NCBI GenBank assembly: GCA_026770585.1
Contig: MU646326.1
Location: forward strand, 21,832 to 33,313
DNA: 11,482 bases
Direction of reading: 5' to 3'
Source: Baffinella frigidus
Taxonomy: Eukaryota > Cryptophyceae > Cryptomonadales > Baffinellaceae
Position numbers and translations under genes: made by a program. The notes under the pieces are model-generated. The model saw nothing but the letters and a program-made list of their open reading frames with translations. It did no database searches and had not been told where the DNA came from. Below, piece after piece: positions 1 through 6,157 of this stretch; the first letter of the stretch is position 1, and every line of letters begins with the position of its first letter.

Positions 1-44
1 GGCGACAGAGAGAGAGACAGACAGAAAGAGATCGTACGCACGCC
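1..44. repeat. GA/GACA-rich simple sequence
   Basis: Purine-rich stretch of GA and GACA steps at the window edge. It resembles the GA tracts at 1627, 8464 and 10629. No function is inferred. Confidence 0.6.
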
Positions 45-78
45 ACCTCGCACCAGGTGAGAGACAGACCGCCGTTCC

Positions 79-150
79 AAACCCTAAATGCCAAAACACG
101 AAAACGCGAAACCCCACACCCTACACCCCAAACCCTGAACACTTAACCCG
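79..150. repeat. Degenerate telomere-like CCCTAAA/CCCTACA tract
   Basis: Scattered heptamer-like units (ACCCTAAA, CCCTACA, CCCCACA, AACCCTGA) in the C-rich orientation. They match the variants in the longer array at 7817-8165, so this is probably a decayed interstitial telomeric tract. Confidence 0.5.
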
Positions 151-238
151 ACAACTGCATGCATGAGACCGTAAAGTTCCCACACAGCCGCAATGTGTGC
201 AGACAGCGGGAGCAAGGGCGGCGCGTGTCCTTGAATAT

Positions 239-331
239 GTGATTCGAAAGGAAGCACGGCTTTTCTGCAGAACCAGTTCCGGTGTCCGCCTATGTTGGGA
301 GCTCGAAGAACCTACAGGACCTAAAGAAGTA
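239..331 (+). repeat. PKG dispersed repeat, copy 1
   Basis: First of eight copies of a ~90-120 bp family. The core, in this orientation, runs from GATTCGAAAGGAAGC through CTGCAGAACCAGTTCCGG and TATGTTGGGAGCTCGAAG to a CCTAAAGGA-type tail. One frame reads through it without a stop and contains SSGVRLCWELEEP. An open frame at 197-496 covers this copy, but nothing outside the repeat supports a gene. Confidence 0.8.
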
Positions 332-477
332 ACCCCTGTAACGCTGAGCTGGTGTTGCGACAGCGGGAGGGCTGGGGCGTGGTGGGCGCTGTCTCCGAAG
401 CGGGACCGGGGCCTTCTGGGGGGACTTCAGGCACAGCCGTCGCCTACCGATTGTCTCTCGTGTAGCAGAAAGATGTA

Positions 478-578
478 TCCCGTAAGTGCCCAGTAGGCAC
501 ATACGCCCTACGGTAGGGTCCTAGGACCTACCTAGGACCTCGTGGCCATCAAATTTGACGGCCTGGGCACTTAAGGGG
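478..578 (+). mobile_element. MITE family B, copy 1 (101 bp, TA target)
   Basis: Terminal inverted repeats of the form TCCCTTAAGTGCCC (here TCCCGTAAGTGCCC at the left and GGGCACTTAAGGGG at the right), flanked by TA at 476-477 and 579-580. The interior holds CCTACGGTAGGGTCCTAGG. Three further copies lie at 5612, 10039 and 11146. There is no coding capacity. A TA target is typical of Tc1/mariner-type transposons, but the parent transposase is unknown. Confidence 0.85.
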
Positions 579-720
579 TATCATACGTATTGGATAAATG
601 TGTACGTCTGCGTCGTCCTTAGTGTGTCGGATTCGGTCGAGTCACGTGCAGACTATTTTCGGGGGTCTCTGTGCGTGCATGACCACTCTTCTGTACGGGC
701 GGTGAGGGTTATTACACGGG
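579..720. other. Intergenic stretch without recognised features
   Basis: Mixed-composition DNA between two MITEs. The short open frame across it (555-773) runs into both elements and shows no protein-like features. Confidence 0.4.
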
Positions 721-722
721 TA

Positions 723-844
723 CAGGGGTACCTCGCTCATAAGAAACCGCCCCCACCTAGGACCCTACAGTAGGCCCATGCCTAGGGCCCTATGGTGGTC
801 CTAGCTAGGGGGGGGGGCAGTTTCTTATGAGCGAGGTACCCCTG
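723..844. mobile_element. MITE family A, copy 1 (122 bp, TA target)
   Basis: Nearly complete palindrome. The left end is CAGGGGTACCTCGCTCATAA and the right end is its reverse complement, flanked by TA at 721-722 and 845-846. The interior carries the TAGGACC and TAGGGCCCTAGG motifs. A CAG start followed by ACCTCG resembles ends known from pogo/Tigger-like elements; that assignment is an inference. No open frame of its own. Confidence 0.9.
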
Positions 845-854
845 TACCTGAATG

Positions 855-927
855 ATAGAGAGACGTTTATTACTGCCAACACGCCGCCATGCATGCACCC
901 CCACCGAGGCTGTGTCTGAGCAGGCAA
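855..927 (+). repeat. Dispersed repeat R1, copy 1
   Basis: Contains TTTATTACTGCCAACACGCC, then CATGCATGCACCCCCACCG and a GTCTGAGCA end. Related copies lie at 991-1186 (split by a MITE) and 2546-2640. Nature unknown; three diverged copies within 1.8 kb suggest a duplicated segment or an old element. Confidence 0.75.
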
Positions 928-964
928 CGACGGGAAACCGCACCACTCTTCAGCCTCCTGCACA

Positions 965-985
965 TGTAGGGTCCTAGGGGGAGGC
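965..985. repeat. Possible remnant of a family A MITE
   Basis: The stretch TGTAGGGTCCTAGGGGGAGG matches the interior-to-right-arm part of family A, closest to the copy at 1464, but no terminal repeats are present. It lies just upstream of the full copy at 1008. Confidence 0.35.
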
Positions 986-990
986 GTTGG

Positions 991-1186
991 GAGAGAGACC
1001 TGCATTACAGGGGTACCTCGCTCATAAGAAACTGCCCCCCCCCCCCTAGGACCACCATAGGGCCCTAGGCATGGGCCCACTGTAGGGTCCTAGGTGGGGG
1101 CGGTTTCTTGTGAGCGAGGTACCCCTGTACTACCAACACGACCAAACATGTGTGCATTCCCACCGCGGCTGCGTCTGAGCAAGACC
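991..1186 (+). repeat. Dispersed repeat R1, copy 2, split by a MITE
   Basis: The pieces 991-1005 and 1128-1186 form one R1 copy when the MITE at 1008-1127 and one TA are removed. The join restores the TTACT-CCAACACG segment seen in copies 1 and 3. This copy therefore predates the family A insertion. Confidence 0.7.
1008..1127. mobile_element. MITE family A, copy 2 (120 bp, TA target)
   Basis: Same CAGGGGTACCTCGCTCATAA ends as copy 1, flanked by TA at 1006-1007 and 1128-1129. It interrupts repeat R1, which gives an internal check of the boundaries. The interior has a run of 14 C followed by the TAGGACC/TAGGGCCCTAGG palindromes. Confidence 0.9.
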
Positions 1187-1308
1187 GATAATGAAAGGCA
1201 AAAGAACTAGTGTGGCTGACAAGAACCCATCCCACTCGAGGCTGGAAGAAACAGTATTGAAACAGTATTTTAAAAGAGGGTTTGTCTGCTTTGTACGAGG
1301 ATAACGTT

Positions 1309-1400
1309 AGGTCCTTTAGGTCCTTTAGGTTCTTCGAGCTCCCAACATAGGCGGACACCGGAACTGGTTCTGCAGAAAAGCCATGCTTCTATCCGATTTC
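1309..1400 (-). repeat. PKG dispersed repeat, copy 2
   Basis: Two CCTTTAGGT-type 9-mers lead into TTCTTCGAGCTCCCAACATA and the GGACACCGGAACTGGTTCTG core. On the minus strand the family frame (EAWLFCRTSSGVRLCWELEE followed by Pro-Lys-Gly repeats) is open. Divergence begins after 1390. Confidence 0.8.
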
Positions 1401-1463
1401 CGTCAGACACGTGACTCAACGCGGCTATTTGCGTGAAAATTACCACACATCGCCCCACTTGTA

Positions 1464-1580
1464 CAGGGGTACCTCGCTCATAAGAAACCGTCCCTCCCCT
1501 AGGACCACCATAGGGCCCCAGGAATAGGCATACTGTAGGGTCCTGGGGGGAGGTAGCTTCTTATGAGCGAGGTACCCCTG
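1464..1580. mobile_element. MITE family A, copy 3 (117 bp, TA target)
   Basis: Ends CAGGGGTACCTCGCTCATAA and its complement, flanked by TA at 1462-1463 and 1581-1582. It is a palindrome with the family A interior. A GA microsatellite follows 46 bp downstream. Confidence 0.9.
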
Positions 1581-1621
1581 TAGGGCATCTCACTGGGCTG
1601 CACGCCCAGGCGCACGGGCTT

Positions 1622-1626
<5 letters not shown>

Positions 1627-1663
<37 letters not shown>
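1627..1663. repeat. (GA)n microsatellite
   Basis: About 18 perfect GA dinucleotides. Serine/leucine-rich reading frames on the minus strand here are translations of this tract, not genes. Confidence 0.95.
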
Positions 1664-1665
<2 letters not shown>

Positions 1666-1755
1666 CGGTGTGTGCGGTGCCGTGAGAGGCATGGTGCTCT
1701 GCCGAAGTAGTCAGTAGGCAACAAGGTGGCGCTGCCCAACGGGACCGCCATGCGG

Positions 1756-1848
1756 AATGTGATCCGAAAGGAAGCATGGGTTTTCTGCAGAACCAGTTCC
1801 GGTGTCCTCCTATGTTGGGAGCTCGAAGAACCAAAAGGACCTAAAGGG
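1756..1848 (+). repeat. PKG dispersed repeat, copy 3
   Basis: Starts AATGTGATCCGAAAGGAAGC and ends in a CCAAAAGGACCTAAAGG tail. The family frame is open, with a few residue changes relative to copies 1 and 2. Confidence 0.8.
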
Positions 1849-1964
1849 TACATGTAGGACCTGCAAGCAAGAGTGGCTCCAACGTCGTCCTGGACTAGGT
1901 CCTGACACATGTGGGGGCCTGTGCTGAGTACGAACTCGGGGGCGCCTGCCAGGTACAGAGGGTG

Positions 1965-2081
1965 CAGGGTTGCCTCGCTCATCAGAAACGCCCACCCCCC
2001 TAGGACCACCGTAGGGCCCTAGGCATAGCCTTACTGTAGGGCCCTAGGGGGGGGGGGGTTCTTATGAGCGAGGCACCCCTG
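1965..2081. mobile_element. MITE family A, copy 4 (117 bp)
   Basis: The left end is diverged (CAGGGTTGCCTCGCTCATCA) and the right end is closer to the family form. The flanks are TG at 1963-1964 and TA at 2082-2083, consistent with a decayed TA duplication. This is probably the oldest family A copy in the window. Confidence 0.8.
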
Positions 2082-2083
2082 TA

Positions 2084-2545
2084 ATGAGACCCAGGAAAAA
2101 ATTCCCTTCCATGGCCTCGAGTGGTCAGTCAGTCTTATGTAACATGTTTTGTTGACAACTGAAACTGGCTTGTGTAAGTTTTTTCTCTCTCAGTTTTTCA
2201 ACAAACAGACTGGCCCAAACTTCGCCCAAACTTCCAGTGCATTGGTTTAAAAAACTATCTAAAAACTGGTAGCCTTCGTTGGTACTTTTTGGCCACACTG
2301 AAAAGACTTTGATTGGAACGATCACAAAAGTGATGGATTTTGGAAAGGGGAAATCCGGCAGAAAAAGAAACGTGCGCACATCCATTACCAACGAGGGGCG
2401 GGTTCGAGGCCATCACCCCACCTGCACCTGGTGTTTTCCCCCGCAGTTTGTACATGTTACGGCAAAGCTTCAAAACAACCCAAAGTAGTTTCAGGTTTAA
2501 AGCTAACAAAGTTTCAGGTTTGCATTCGTTTTTTTAACGTAGAAA
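2084..2545. other. AT-richer, apparently single-copy region
   Basis: No repeat family of the window occurs here. Overlapping frames of 65-88 codons exist on both strands (minus 2125-2391 and 2255-2509, plus 2279-2488). None shows a recognisable motif, a signal peptide or phased splice sites that extend it. The GTAAG...TCTCTCTCAG stretch at 2174-2192 is too short to be a normal intron. Confidence 0.4.
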
Positions 2546-2640
2546 TGAAAGAAACTTTTATTACTACCAACACAGCCGCCATGTACATAATACGGCCTCC
2601 ATGTATGCACCCCCACCGAAGCTTTGTCTGAGCAAGACCT
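2546..2640 (+). repeat. Dispersed repeat R1, copy 3
   Basis: Matches copy 1 from CTTTTATTACTACCAACAC to GTCTGAGCAAGACC. It carries an extra ~20 bp near the middle, where GCCGCCATGTA and GGCCTCCATGTA look like a local duplication. Confidence 0.7.
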
Positions 2641-2880
2641 GAAAAGAAGTCATGTGTACTCTACGCGTTGTGTACGAATGATAAAATTCATTTTGATGAT
2701 ATTTATTAGACACCCATAAAATCACGAAATCCGGACGAGCACCATCGCGCGAGCCACCAAGGGTGGGTGAAAAGAACATCACTTACAAGCTACGATCGAT
2801 CAGCCAGGGAGAAAAAGGTGGGTGTGAAGAGGTTTCCCTCAACGTACAGTGGTTTCTCTTTATTAGCGTGGCAGCGACTT
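2641..2880. other. Single-copy stretch without recognised features
   Basis: No long open frame, no repeat family and no RNA-like fold noticed on either strand. Confidence 0.35.
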
Positions 2881-2981
2881 CGAAGGGATTTTGAATAACC
2901 CCTAAGCGACAAAACCTAAGACCCTACGGTAGGCAACCCGTAGGGACATAAGGAGGTCCCTACGGACAAGGCAACGGAAAC
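2881..2981 (+). repeat. Dispersed repeat R2, copy 1
   Basis: About 100 bp starting CGAAGGGATTTTGAATAACC. It is the reverse complement of 6566-6665 with roughly ten or more differences. It contains ACCCTACGGTAGG, the core motif shared with MITE families A and B, and an imperfect palindrome at 2940-2963. No terminal inverted repeats were found. Confidence 0.8.
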
Positions 2982-3143
2982 TCGGGCTCTCAGCGACAGT
3001 TTCCGTTTCCGTAACAGCAACACCATCAGTCAACAAAGCAAGCAGTGTATCAGCACTCCCCCGCCTTTCAATAAGGCTGTTGTCACCCCCCCTCCCACTA
3101 GGCGCCTAGGTGAAAGACGAGTGAATGTCTCCAAGAGCTCATC

Positions 3144-3250
3144 CTTGAGGTCTTTTAGGTTCTTCGAGCTCCCAACATAGACGGACACCGGAACTGGTTT
3201 TGCAAAAAAGCCATGCTTCCTTTCGGATCACATTCAGGCCCCCGGTGCAG
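3144..3250 (-). repeat. PKG dispersed repeat, copy 4 (long form)
   Basis: Extends further than copies 1-3, to the CAGGCCCCCGGTGCAGAGG end also seen in copy 6. The CCTTTAGGT tail is degenerate. The family frame is still open on the minus strand, with Arg replaced by Lys after the Phe-Cys pair. Confidence 0.8.
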
Positions 3251-3330
3251 AGGATCGCGGACCAAAGATAGAGTCGCTTTACTCGAGACTACCATAACCT
3301 ATCCGCAGATGACTCCCGGAGTCATTGTTG

Positions 3331-3398
3331 ATCCAAAGTCAACTTACCTGAAGACAATCATAAATCCAAAGTCAAAACTTACCTGAAGACAATCATAA
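3331..3398. repeat. 33-bp tandem duplication
   Basis: Two units beginning ATCCAAAGTCAA and ending GACAATCATAA, at 3331-3363 and 3364-3398; the second has 2 extra A. This is a local slippage-type duplication. Confidence 0.85.
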
Positions 3399-3464
3399 AT
3401 TACGTTGTAAATCACTTATTGGGAAAGCTGCCCCCCCCCCCCTGTTTCTTTTGGGGTTTCATAA

Positions 3465-3545
3465 CCTTTAGGTCCTTTAGGTTCTTCGAGCTCCCAACAT
3501 AGGCGGACACCGGGACTGGTTCTGTAGAAAGGCCATGCTTCCTTT
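3465..3545 (-). repeat. PKG dispersed repeat, copy 5 (short)
   Basis: CCTTTAGGTCCTTTAGG tail plus the CTTCGAGCTCCCAACATAGG core. It stops after TGCTTCCTTTC, where sequence not belonging to the family begins. Confidence 0.8.
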
Positions 3546-3593
3546 CACCTCGGAATCAAGGGCCAACAAAACCCTCGAAGCCCACCGTGTGGA

Positions 3594-3666
3594 TAGGCGG
3601 ACACCGGAACTGGTTCTGCAGAAAAGCCATGCTTCCTTTCGGATCACATTCAGGCCCCCCGGTGCA
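3594..3666 (-). repeat. PKG dispersed repeat, copy 6 (tail missing)
   Basis: Starts inside the core at ATAGGCGGACACCGG and continues to CAGGCCCCCCGGTGCAG. The CCTTTAGGT end is absent. Confidence 0.8.
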
Positions 3667-3702
3667 GTTTTTTTCGATTTCGTGTTTATATGCAAAGGAT
3701 CG

Positions 3703-3824
3703 CCTTTAGGTCCTTGAGGTTTTGATTTCTCCCAGCGTAGCCCAACGACACGCCCTTCCGTAGAAAGGTTCTGCAGAACATTTTTTTTTGCTTTTGGATC
3801 ACATTTAGCTCTCCAGTGCAAGAG
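3703..3824 (-). repeat. PKG repeat, divergent subfamily, copy 7
   Basis: CCTTTAGGTCCTTGAGG, then ATTTCTCCCAGCGTAG, CCAACGACACGCCCTTCCG, a T-rich stretch, and a GGATCACATTTAGCTCTCCA end. It aligns with the main family at both ends but differs in the middle. It is followed directly by copy 8. Confidence 0.75.
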
Positions 3825-3825
3825 G

Positions 3826-3946
3826 CCTTTAGGTCCTTTAGGTTTTAATTTCTCCCAACATATGCCAACGACACGCCCTTCCGTAGAAAGGACTGCAGAG
3901 AAAGCATTTTTGCTTTCGGATCGCGTTTGGCTCTCCAGTGCAGAGG
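3826..3946 (-). repeat. PKG repeat, divergent subfamily, copy 8
   Basis: Tandem neighbour of copy 7 with a period of 123 bp, so the minus-strand frame is kept. It ends CTCTCCAGTGCAGAGG. Confidence 0.75.
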
Positions 3947-4052
3947 CTCGTGAAGAGGGGATACATGGTGGCTCTCTTGGGGTGTTTGAGTTAATCCAAA
4001 AGGATCGCGCTCGCGCACACACCGAACCAAAGTCAGCCTTTATGAGGCTCAT

Positions 4053-4095
4053 GGTATCCCATGGTTGAAGTGTAGGAGCTTCAACCACGGATACC
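4053..4095. other. Inverted repeat (hairpin) of 17-18 bp arms
   Basis: GGTATCCCATGGTTGAAG at 4053-4070 pairs with CTTCAACCACGGATACC at 4079-4095 across an 8-bp loop, with one mismatch/bulge. It is not part of any MITE family here and no target duplication was found. Confidence 0.7.
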
Positions 4096-4114
4096 CCACA
4101 AGGTGAGAGGGATT

Positions 4115-4171
4115 GTGTGGGGGTGTGGAGTGTGGGGTGTGGGGTGTGGGGGTGTGGGGTGTGGGGTGTGT
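4115..4171. repeat. G-rich minisatellite (TGTGGGG)n
   Basis: About eight units of TGTGGGG/TGTGGGGG, the reverse complement of the CCCCACA variant in the array at 7817-8165. The G-runs could form quadruplexes. It is likely a telomere-related repeat in the opposite orientation. Confidence 0.8.
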
Positions 4172-4172
4172 C

Positions 4173-4336
4173 GCCCTTTAGGTCCTTTAGGTTTTCCTTT
4201 AGGTCCTTCAGCCCTTTAGGTCCTTTAGGTTTTAGCGGACCGAAGACAGAGTCCTTTAGGTCCTTTAGGTTTTAATTTCTCCCAACATATCCTTCCTTTA
4301 GGTCCTTTATGCCAACGACACCTTTAGGTCCACGCT
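4173..4336. repeat. CCTTTAGGT 9-mer array mixed with PKG-repeat pieces
   Basis: Repeated CCTTTAGGT units are interspersed with fragments of the copy 7/8 subfamily (ATTTCTCCCAACATAT, GCCAACGACAC). Short CCTTTAGGT pieces break up one fragment. The 83 bp at 4254-4336 are absent from the otherwise matching stretch at 3251-3318. Confidence 0.75.
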
Positions 4337-4389
4337 GCTTTACTCGAGACTACCGTAACCTGTGTATGTGGATGACTCACGGATTTCTC

Positions 4390-5223
4390 ATGGTTGCAGG
4401 AGGGCGACGAGGGGGCACCCTGCTGCTCGCAGCAGCGGCGATAGTGCTCCTTCATGCCGCAGGCGCCGCCCCAGGTGACCTTCCGTGGGACCGCGTCTCA
4501 GAGACCCACCTGCTGCTCGGTGGCTCCAGAATTGACGCGCGATGGACACTGTTGGGCTCGCAGGAAGAAAGGGGCCAGCACAGCAGCGCCGGGCGGCACA
4601 GGAGCACGCGATGGGGGAGCGTTGGGACGAGGCCATCGCGACGTATCGGTCTGATGTCGCCCGTTCCGCACATACTCCCAACAATCGCTCAAGGGTGACA
4701 TATTTTGCTGGTTGGTGTCCACTGCAATGCGCGCACGCAGGTTGAAGTTGAACAGCGGAAAACTGACGCGATGGCGCTCGCGGCGAACAGAGAGCTGGCG
4801 GAGAGTACGGCGGCGGTCGCGGATGACTTCAACAACCTTGCCGTCTGTTTTCAGCAGGTCCGGCACTCTCGCACTTTTCGCTCCTGACTCGAGACCCTGG
4901 ATGGAGGCAAGATCAGACCAGGCGTGGCCGCTCGTCCTAATCCGGGGACATGTTTAATTTGAAAGAAAACGGATCCGTATGTGTTCATATGAGTTGGACG
5001 AAGGTTAATCAGGGCCCTAAGTAAATTTGATTAGGGCCACCATCCGGTTTGATAGGCCATTTTCTTTTAAATTAAACATGTTCCCGGATGAGTCCCTGGC
5101 AGGCAGCTGATGCCAGCTTCCCTGGTTTGAATCTCTGCGAACGAACGTTTGGCAGCTCGGGCAGAACGAGGAGGCGGAGCAAGAGTATCTCTCGGGCCTT
5201 GAGCGGTTCTACCATTCTGAGAG
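4390..5223 (+). CDS. Split gene: signal peptide plus TPR protein (four exons, 3' end uncertain)
   Basis: Predicted exons are 4390-4474, 4564-4694, 4741-4857 and 5156-5223, joined by GT-AG introns of 89, 46 and 298 bp. Lengths of 85, 131, 117 and 68 nt keep one frame (133 codons plus 2 nt), with a donor GTAAAA at 5224. Exon 1 encodes a secretion signal: Arg-Arg, then TLLLAAAAIVLLHAAG and small residues. Exon 2 has RWDEAIATYR, the second-helix half of a tetratricopeptide motif. Exon 3 ends DDFNNLAVCFQQ and exon 4 starts LGQNEEAEQEYLSGLERF. Together they make a textbook 34-residue TPR with Leu7, Ala8, Phe11, Leu14, Gly15, Ala20, Tyr24 and Gly27. TPRs bind other proteins; the partner is unknown, and the signal peptide points to the secretory route. 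The start is the ATG just after repeat DNA. No expression evidence; it may be a fragment or pseudogene. Confidence 0.65.
4938..5091 (+). mobile_element. MITE family C, copy 1 (154 bp, 4-bp target) inside intron 3
   Basis: Ends TAATCCGGGGACATGTTTAA and a right end reading, reversed, TCATCCGGGAACATG. The flanks GTCC at 4934-4937 and GTCC at 5092-5095 form a 4-bp duplication. The element fills about half of intron 3 (4858-5155); without it the intron would be 140 bp. A second copy is at 6902. Confidence 0.85.
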
Positions 5224-5358
5224 GTAAAACCACAAACGAACCTCCAGCCCCCAAAATGCCCCCCGCCCCGAACCCGTCCCCAAAACTTGGGGGAAAAACA
5301 CGAGACTTGACTGGATCGAGTTGACTGGCACACATCGAAGTCGGCAACTCGGCAACTC

Positions 5359-5481
5359 CTAGCTCTGCCTCAATCGGTTGACCGACTTTTCTCAAGTTGA
5401 CATCCTGGGTTCGCGGTACAAATCCGTCAACTTTGGGGCGGAAAATAGCCCGGGGCTCACCATGGACTGAGAAAGAGCTAG
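5359..5481 (-). mobile_element. MITE-like family F, copy 1 (123 bp), inside putative intron 4
   Basis: Terminal inverted repeats CTAGCTCTGCCTCA and TGAGAAAGAGCTAG. The interior has TCTCAAGTTGACA, CCGTCAACTTTGGGGCGG and GGGCTCACCA, which recur at 6735, 7158, 8287, 8713, 9262/9448 and 10923. No clear target duplication. It lies downstream of the exon 4 donor. Confidence 0.6.
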
Positions 5482-5549
5482 AAATTGGCAAGTCGAAACC
5501 GGCAACGGCGTAGAAAGACAGCCCTCCGTGTTTCTTTCTTCGTCACAAG

Positions 5550-5580
5550 TGCACTGAAGCTTGAGGACATCTCTCAATAG
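5550..5580 (+). other. Candidate last exon of the TPR gene
   Basis: A strong pyrimidine tract at 5522-5547 precedes CACAAG at 5544-5549. Splicing exon 4 (two spare nucleotides) to 5550 gives Ser, then ALKLEDISQ and a TAG stop at 5578-5580. An AAG acceptor is usable but weaker than CAG. A second AG at 5559 would open another frame that runs into the next MITE. The choice cannot be settled here. Confidence 0.25.
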
Positions 5581-5611
5581 GCTGTTCGCGGCTCGGCTGG
5601 ATTCCGCTCTA

Positions 5612-5712
5612 TCCCATCAGTGGCCACGCCCATAAATTTGAAGGCCTAGAGGTCCTAGGCAGGTCCTAGGGCCCTACCGCAGGGCATATGAGCCTACTGG
5701 GCACTTAAGGGA
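5612..5712 (-). mobile_element. MITE family B, copy 2 (101 bp, TA target)
   Basis: Opposite orientation to copies 1 and 4. It ends GCCTACTGGGCACTTAAGGG A, with a diverged left end TCCCATCAGTGGCC. TA flanks at 5610-5611 and 5713-5714. The interior holds GGTCCTAGGGCCCTACCG. Confidence 0.8.
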
Positions 5713-5800
5713 TATCGCCCAGGATTTCGCGATGGTATGGGCATCCAACCAAGTTCATCCCCGTGCACTGACGGCATCGCTCACTAGGCTGCACCGCAAA

Positions 5801-5890
5801 CGTGGAACAGCCCCGCCGGCAGGCTCGTGAACGCCCGCGTGACCGGTCACGCGGACGCCGAAGCCAACTGTCCGAGGTGACTGCCTTGGC
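5801..5890 (+). repeat. 90-bp segment P, copy 1, with central 20-bp palindrome
   Basis: By eye this is identical over 90 bp to the reverse complement of 10289-10378. A perfect palindrome CCGCGTGACCGGTCACGCGG sits in the middle at 5835-5854. There are no terminal inverted repeats and no clear target duplication. Nature unknown; short open frames cross both copies but are not called genes. Confidence 0.85.
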
Positions 5891-5943
5891 AGGTCCCAGG
5901 ATTTCGCGATGGTATGGGCATCCAACAAAGTTCATCCCCGTGC

Positions 5944-6093
5944 TTATCTCAGAAAACGAGTTCTAAAACTCATTTTCTTAAGTCAATTCCCCTACAAATT
6001 CGTCAACTTATTCTTTACTCTCCGCATAAGTTGACAAATTTGTAGGGGAATTGACTTAAGAAAACGAGTTTTAGAACTCGTTTTCTGAGATAA
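5944..6093. mobile_element. MITE family D, copy 1 (150 bp, target GTGC)
   Basis: Two near-perfect 68-bp arms around a 14-bp loop. Ends TTATCTCAGAAAACGAGTTC and its complement. Flanks GTGC at 5940-5943 and 6094-6097. The uninterrupted sister at 5750-5801 reads CCCCGTGCACTGAC, so the element plus one GTGC was inserted. No coding capacity. Confidence 0.95.
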
Positions 6094-6157
6094 GTGCACT
6101 GACGGCATCGCTCACTAGGCTGCACCGCAAACCCAGCGCGTCACCTTGCGAATAATC

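Larger units (their letters stand above)
3477..4088 (-). other. 203-codon open frame across tandem PKG repeats (not called a gene)
   Basis: The frame runs through copies 8, 7 and 6 in phase, then through copy 5 in another phase. Repeated segments read STEGRVVG(I/L), a WEK..KP segment and Pro-Lys-Gly triplets. The 9-bp tail unit ACCTAAAGG gives Pro-Lys-Gly in this frame, a collagen-like look that is a property of the repeat. There is no signal peptide, domain or splice support. The open length could reflect copies inheriting one stop-free unit. Low confidence as coding. Confidence 0.25.
5718..6131. repeat. 177-bp-period duplication, second unit split by a MITE
   Basis: CCCAGGATTTCGCGATGGTA through CATCCCCGTGCACTGACGGC to CTGCACCGCAAAC occurs at 5718-5801 and again at 5895-6131. 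The second unit is interrupted by the family D element at 5944-6093. Between the units lies the 90-bp palindrome-centred segment. Confidence 0.85.

Noticed and set aside
333-341. ACCCCTGTA resembling a family A right end
   Set aside because: Only 9 bp match, with no left end, interior or duplication; chance is likely.
197-502. Open frames of 99 and 70 codons on both strands
   Set aside because: They follow the PKG repeat and GC-rich sequence. No domain, signal peptide or splice-linked extension was seen.
805-2009. Several minus-strand frames of 60-139 codons
   Set aside because: They run through family A MITEs, the GA microsatellite and PKG repeats. The Ser/Leu and Pro/Arg-rich stretches are translations of repeats.
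2125-2509. Minus-strand frames of 88 and 84 codons and a plus-strand frame of 69 codons in AT-richer DNA
   Set aside because: They overlap each other, none matches a family I recognise, and no phased exons extend them.
4309-4698. 129-codon single-frame reading of the TPR gene region
   Set aside because: Its second half is low-quality sequence that the splicing model treats as intron 1 or reads in another frame. Its first residues come from repeat DNA upstream of the ATG at 4390.
5100-5170. Possible tRNA suggested by GGTTTGAATCTC
   Set aside because: No matching acceptor stem, D-arm or anticodon arm could be drawn. The stretch fits intron 3 and the start of exon 4.
5705-5935. Frame shared with 10277-10504 (Arg-rich segment TSDSWLRRPRDRSRG)
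   Set aside because: The shared peptide is the translation of the 90-bp segment P only; the flanks are unrelated. DNA identity explains it without coding.
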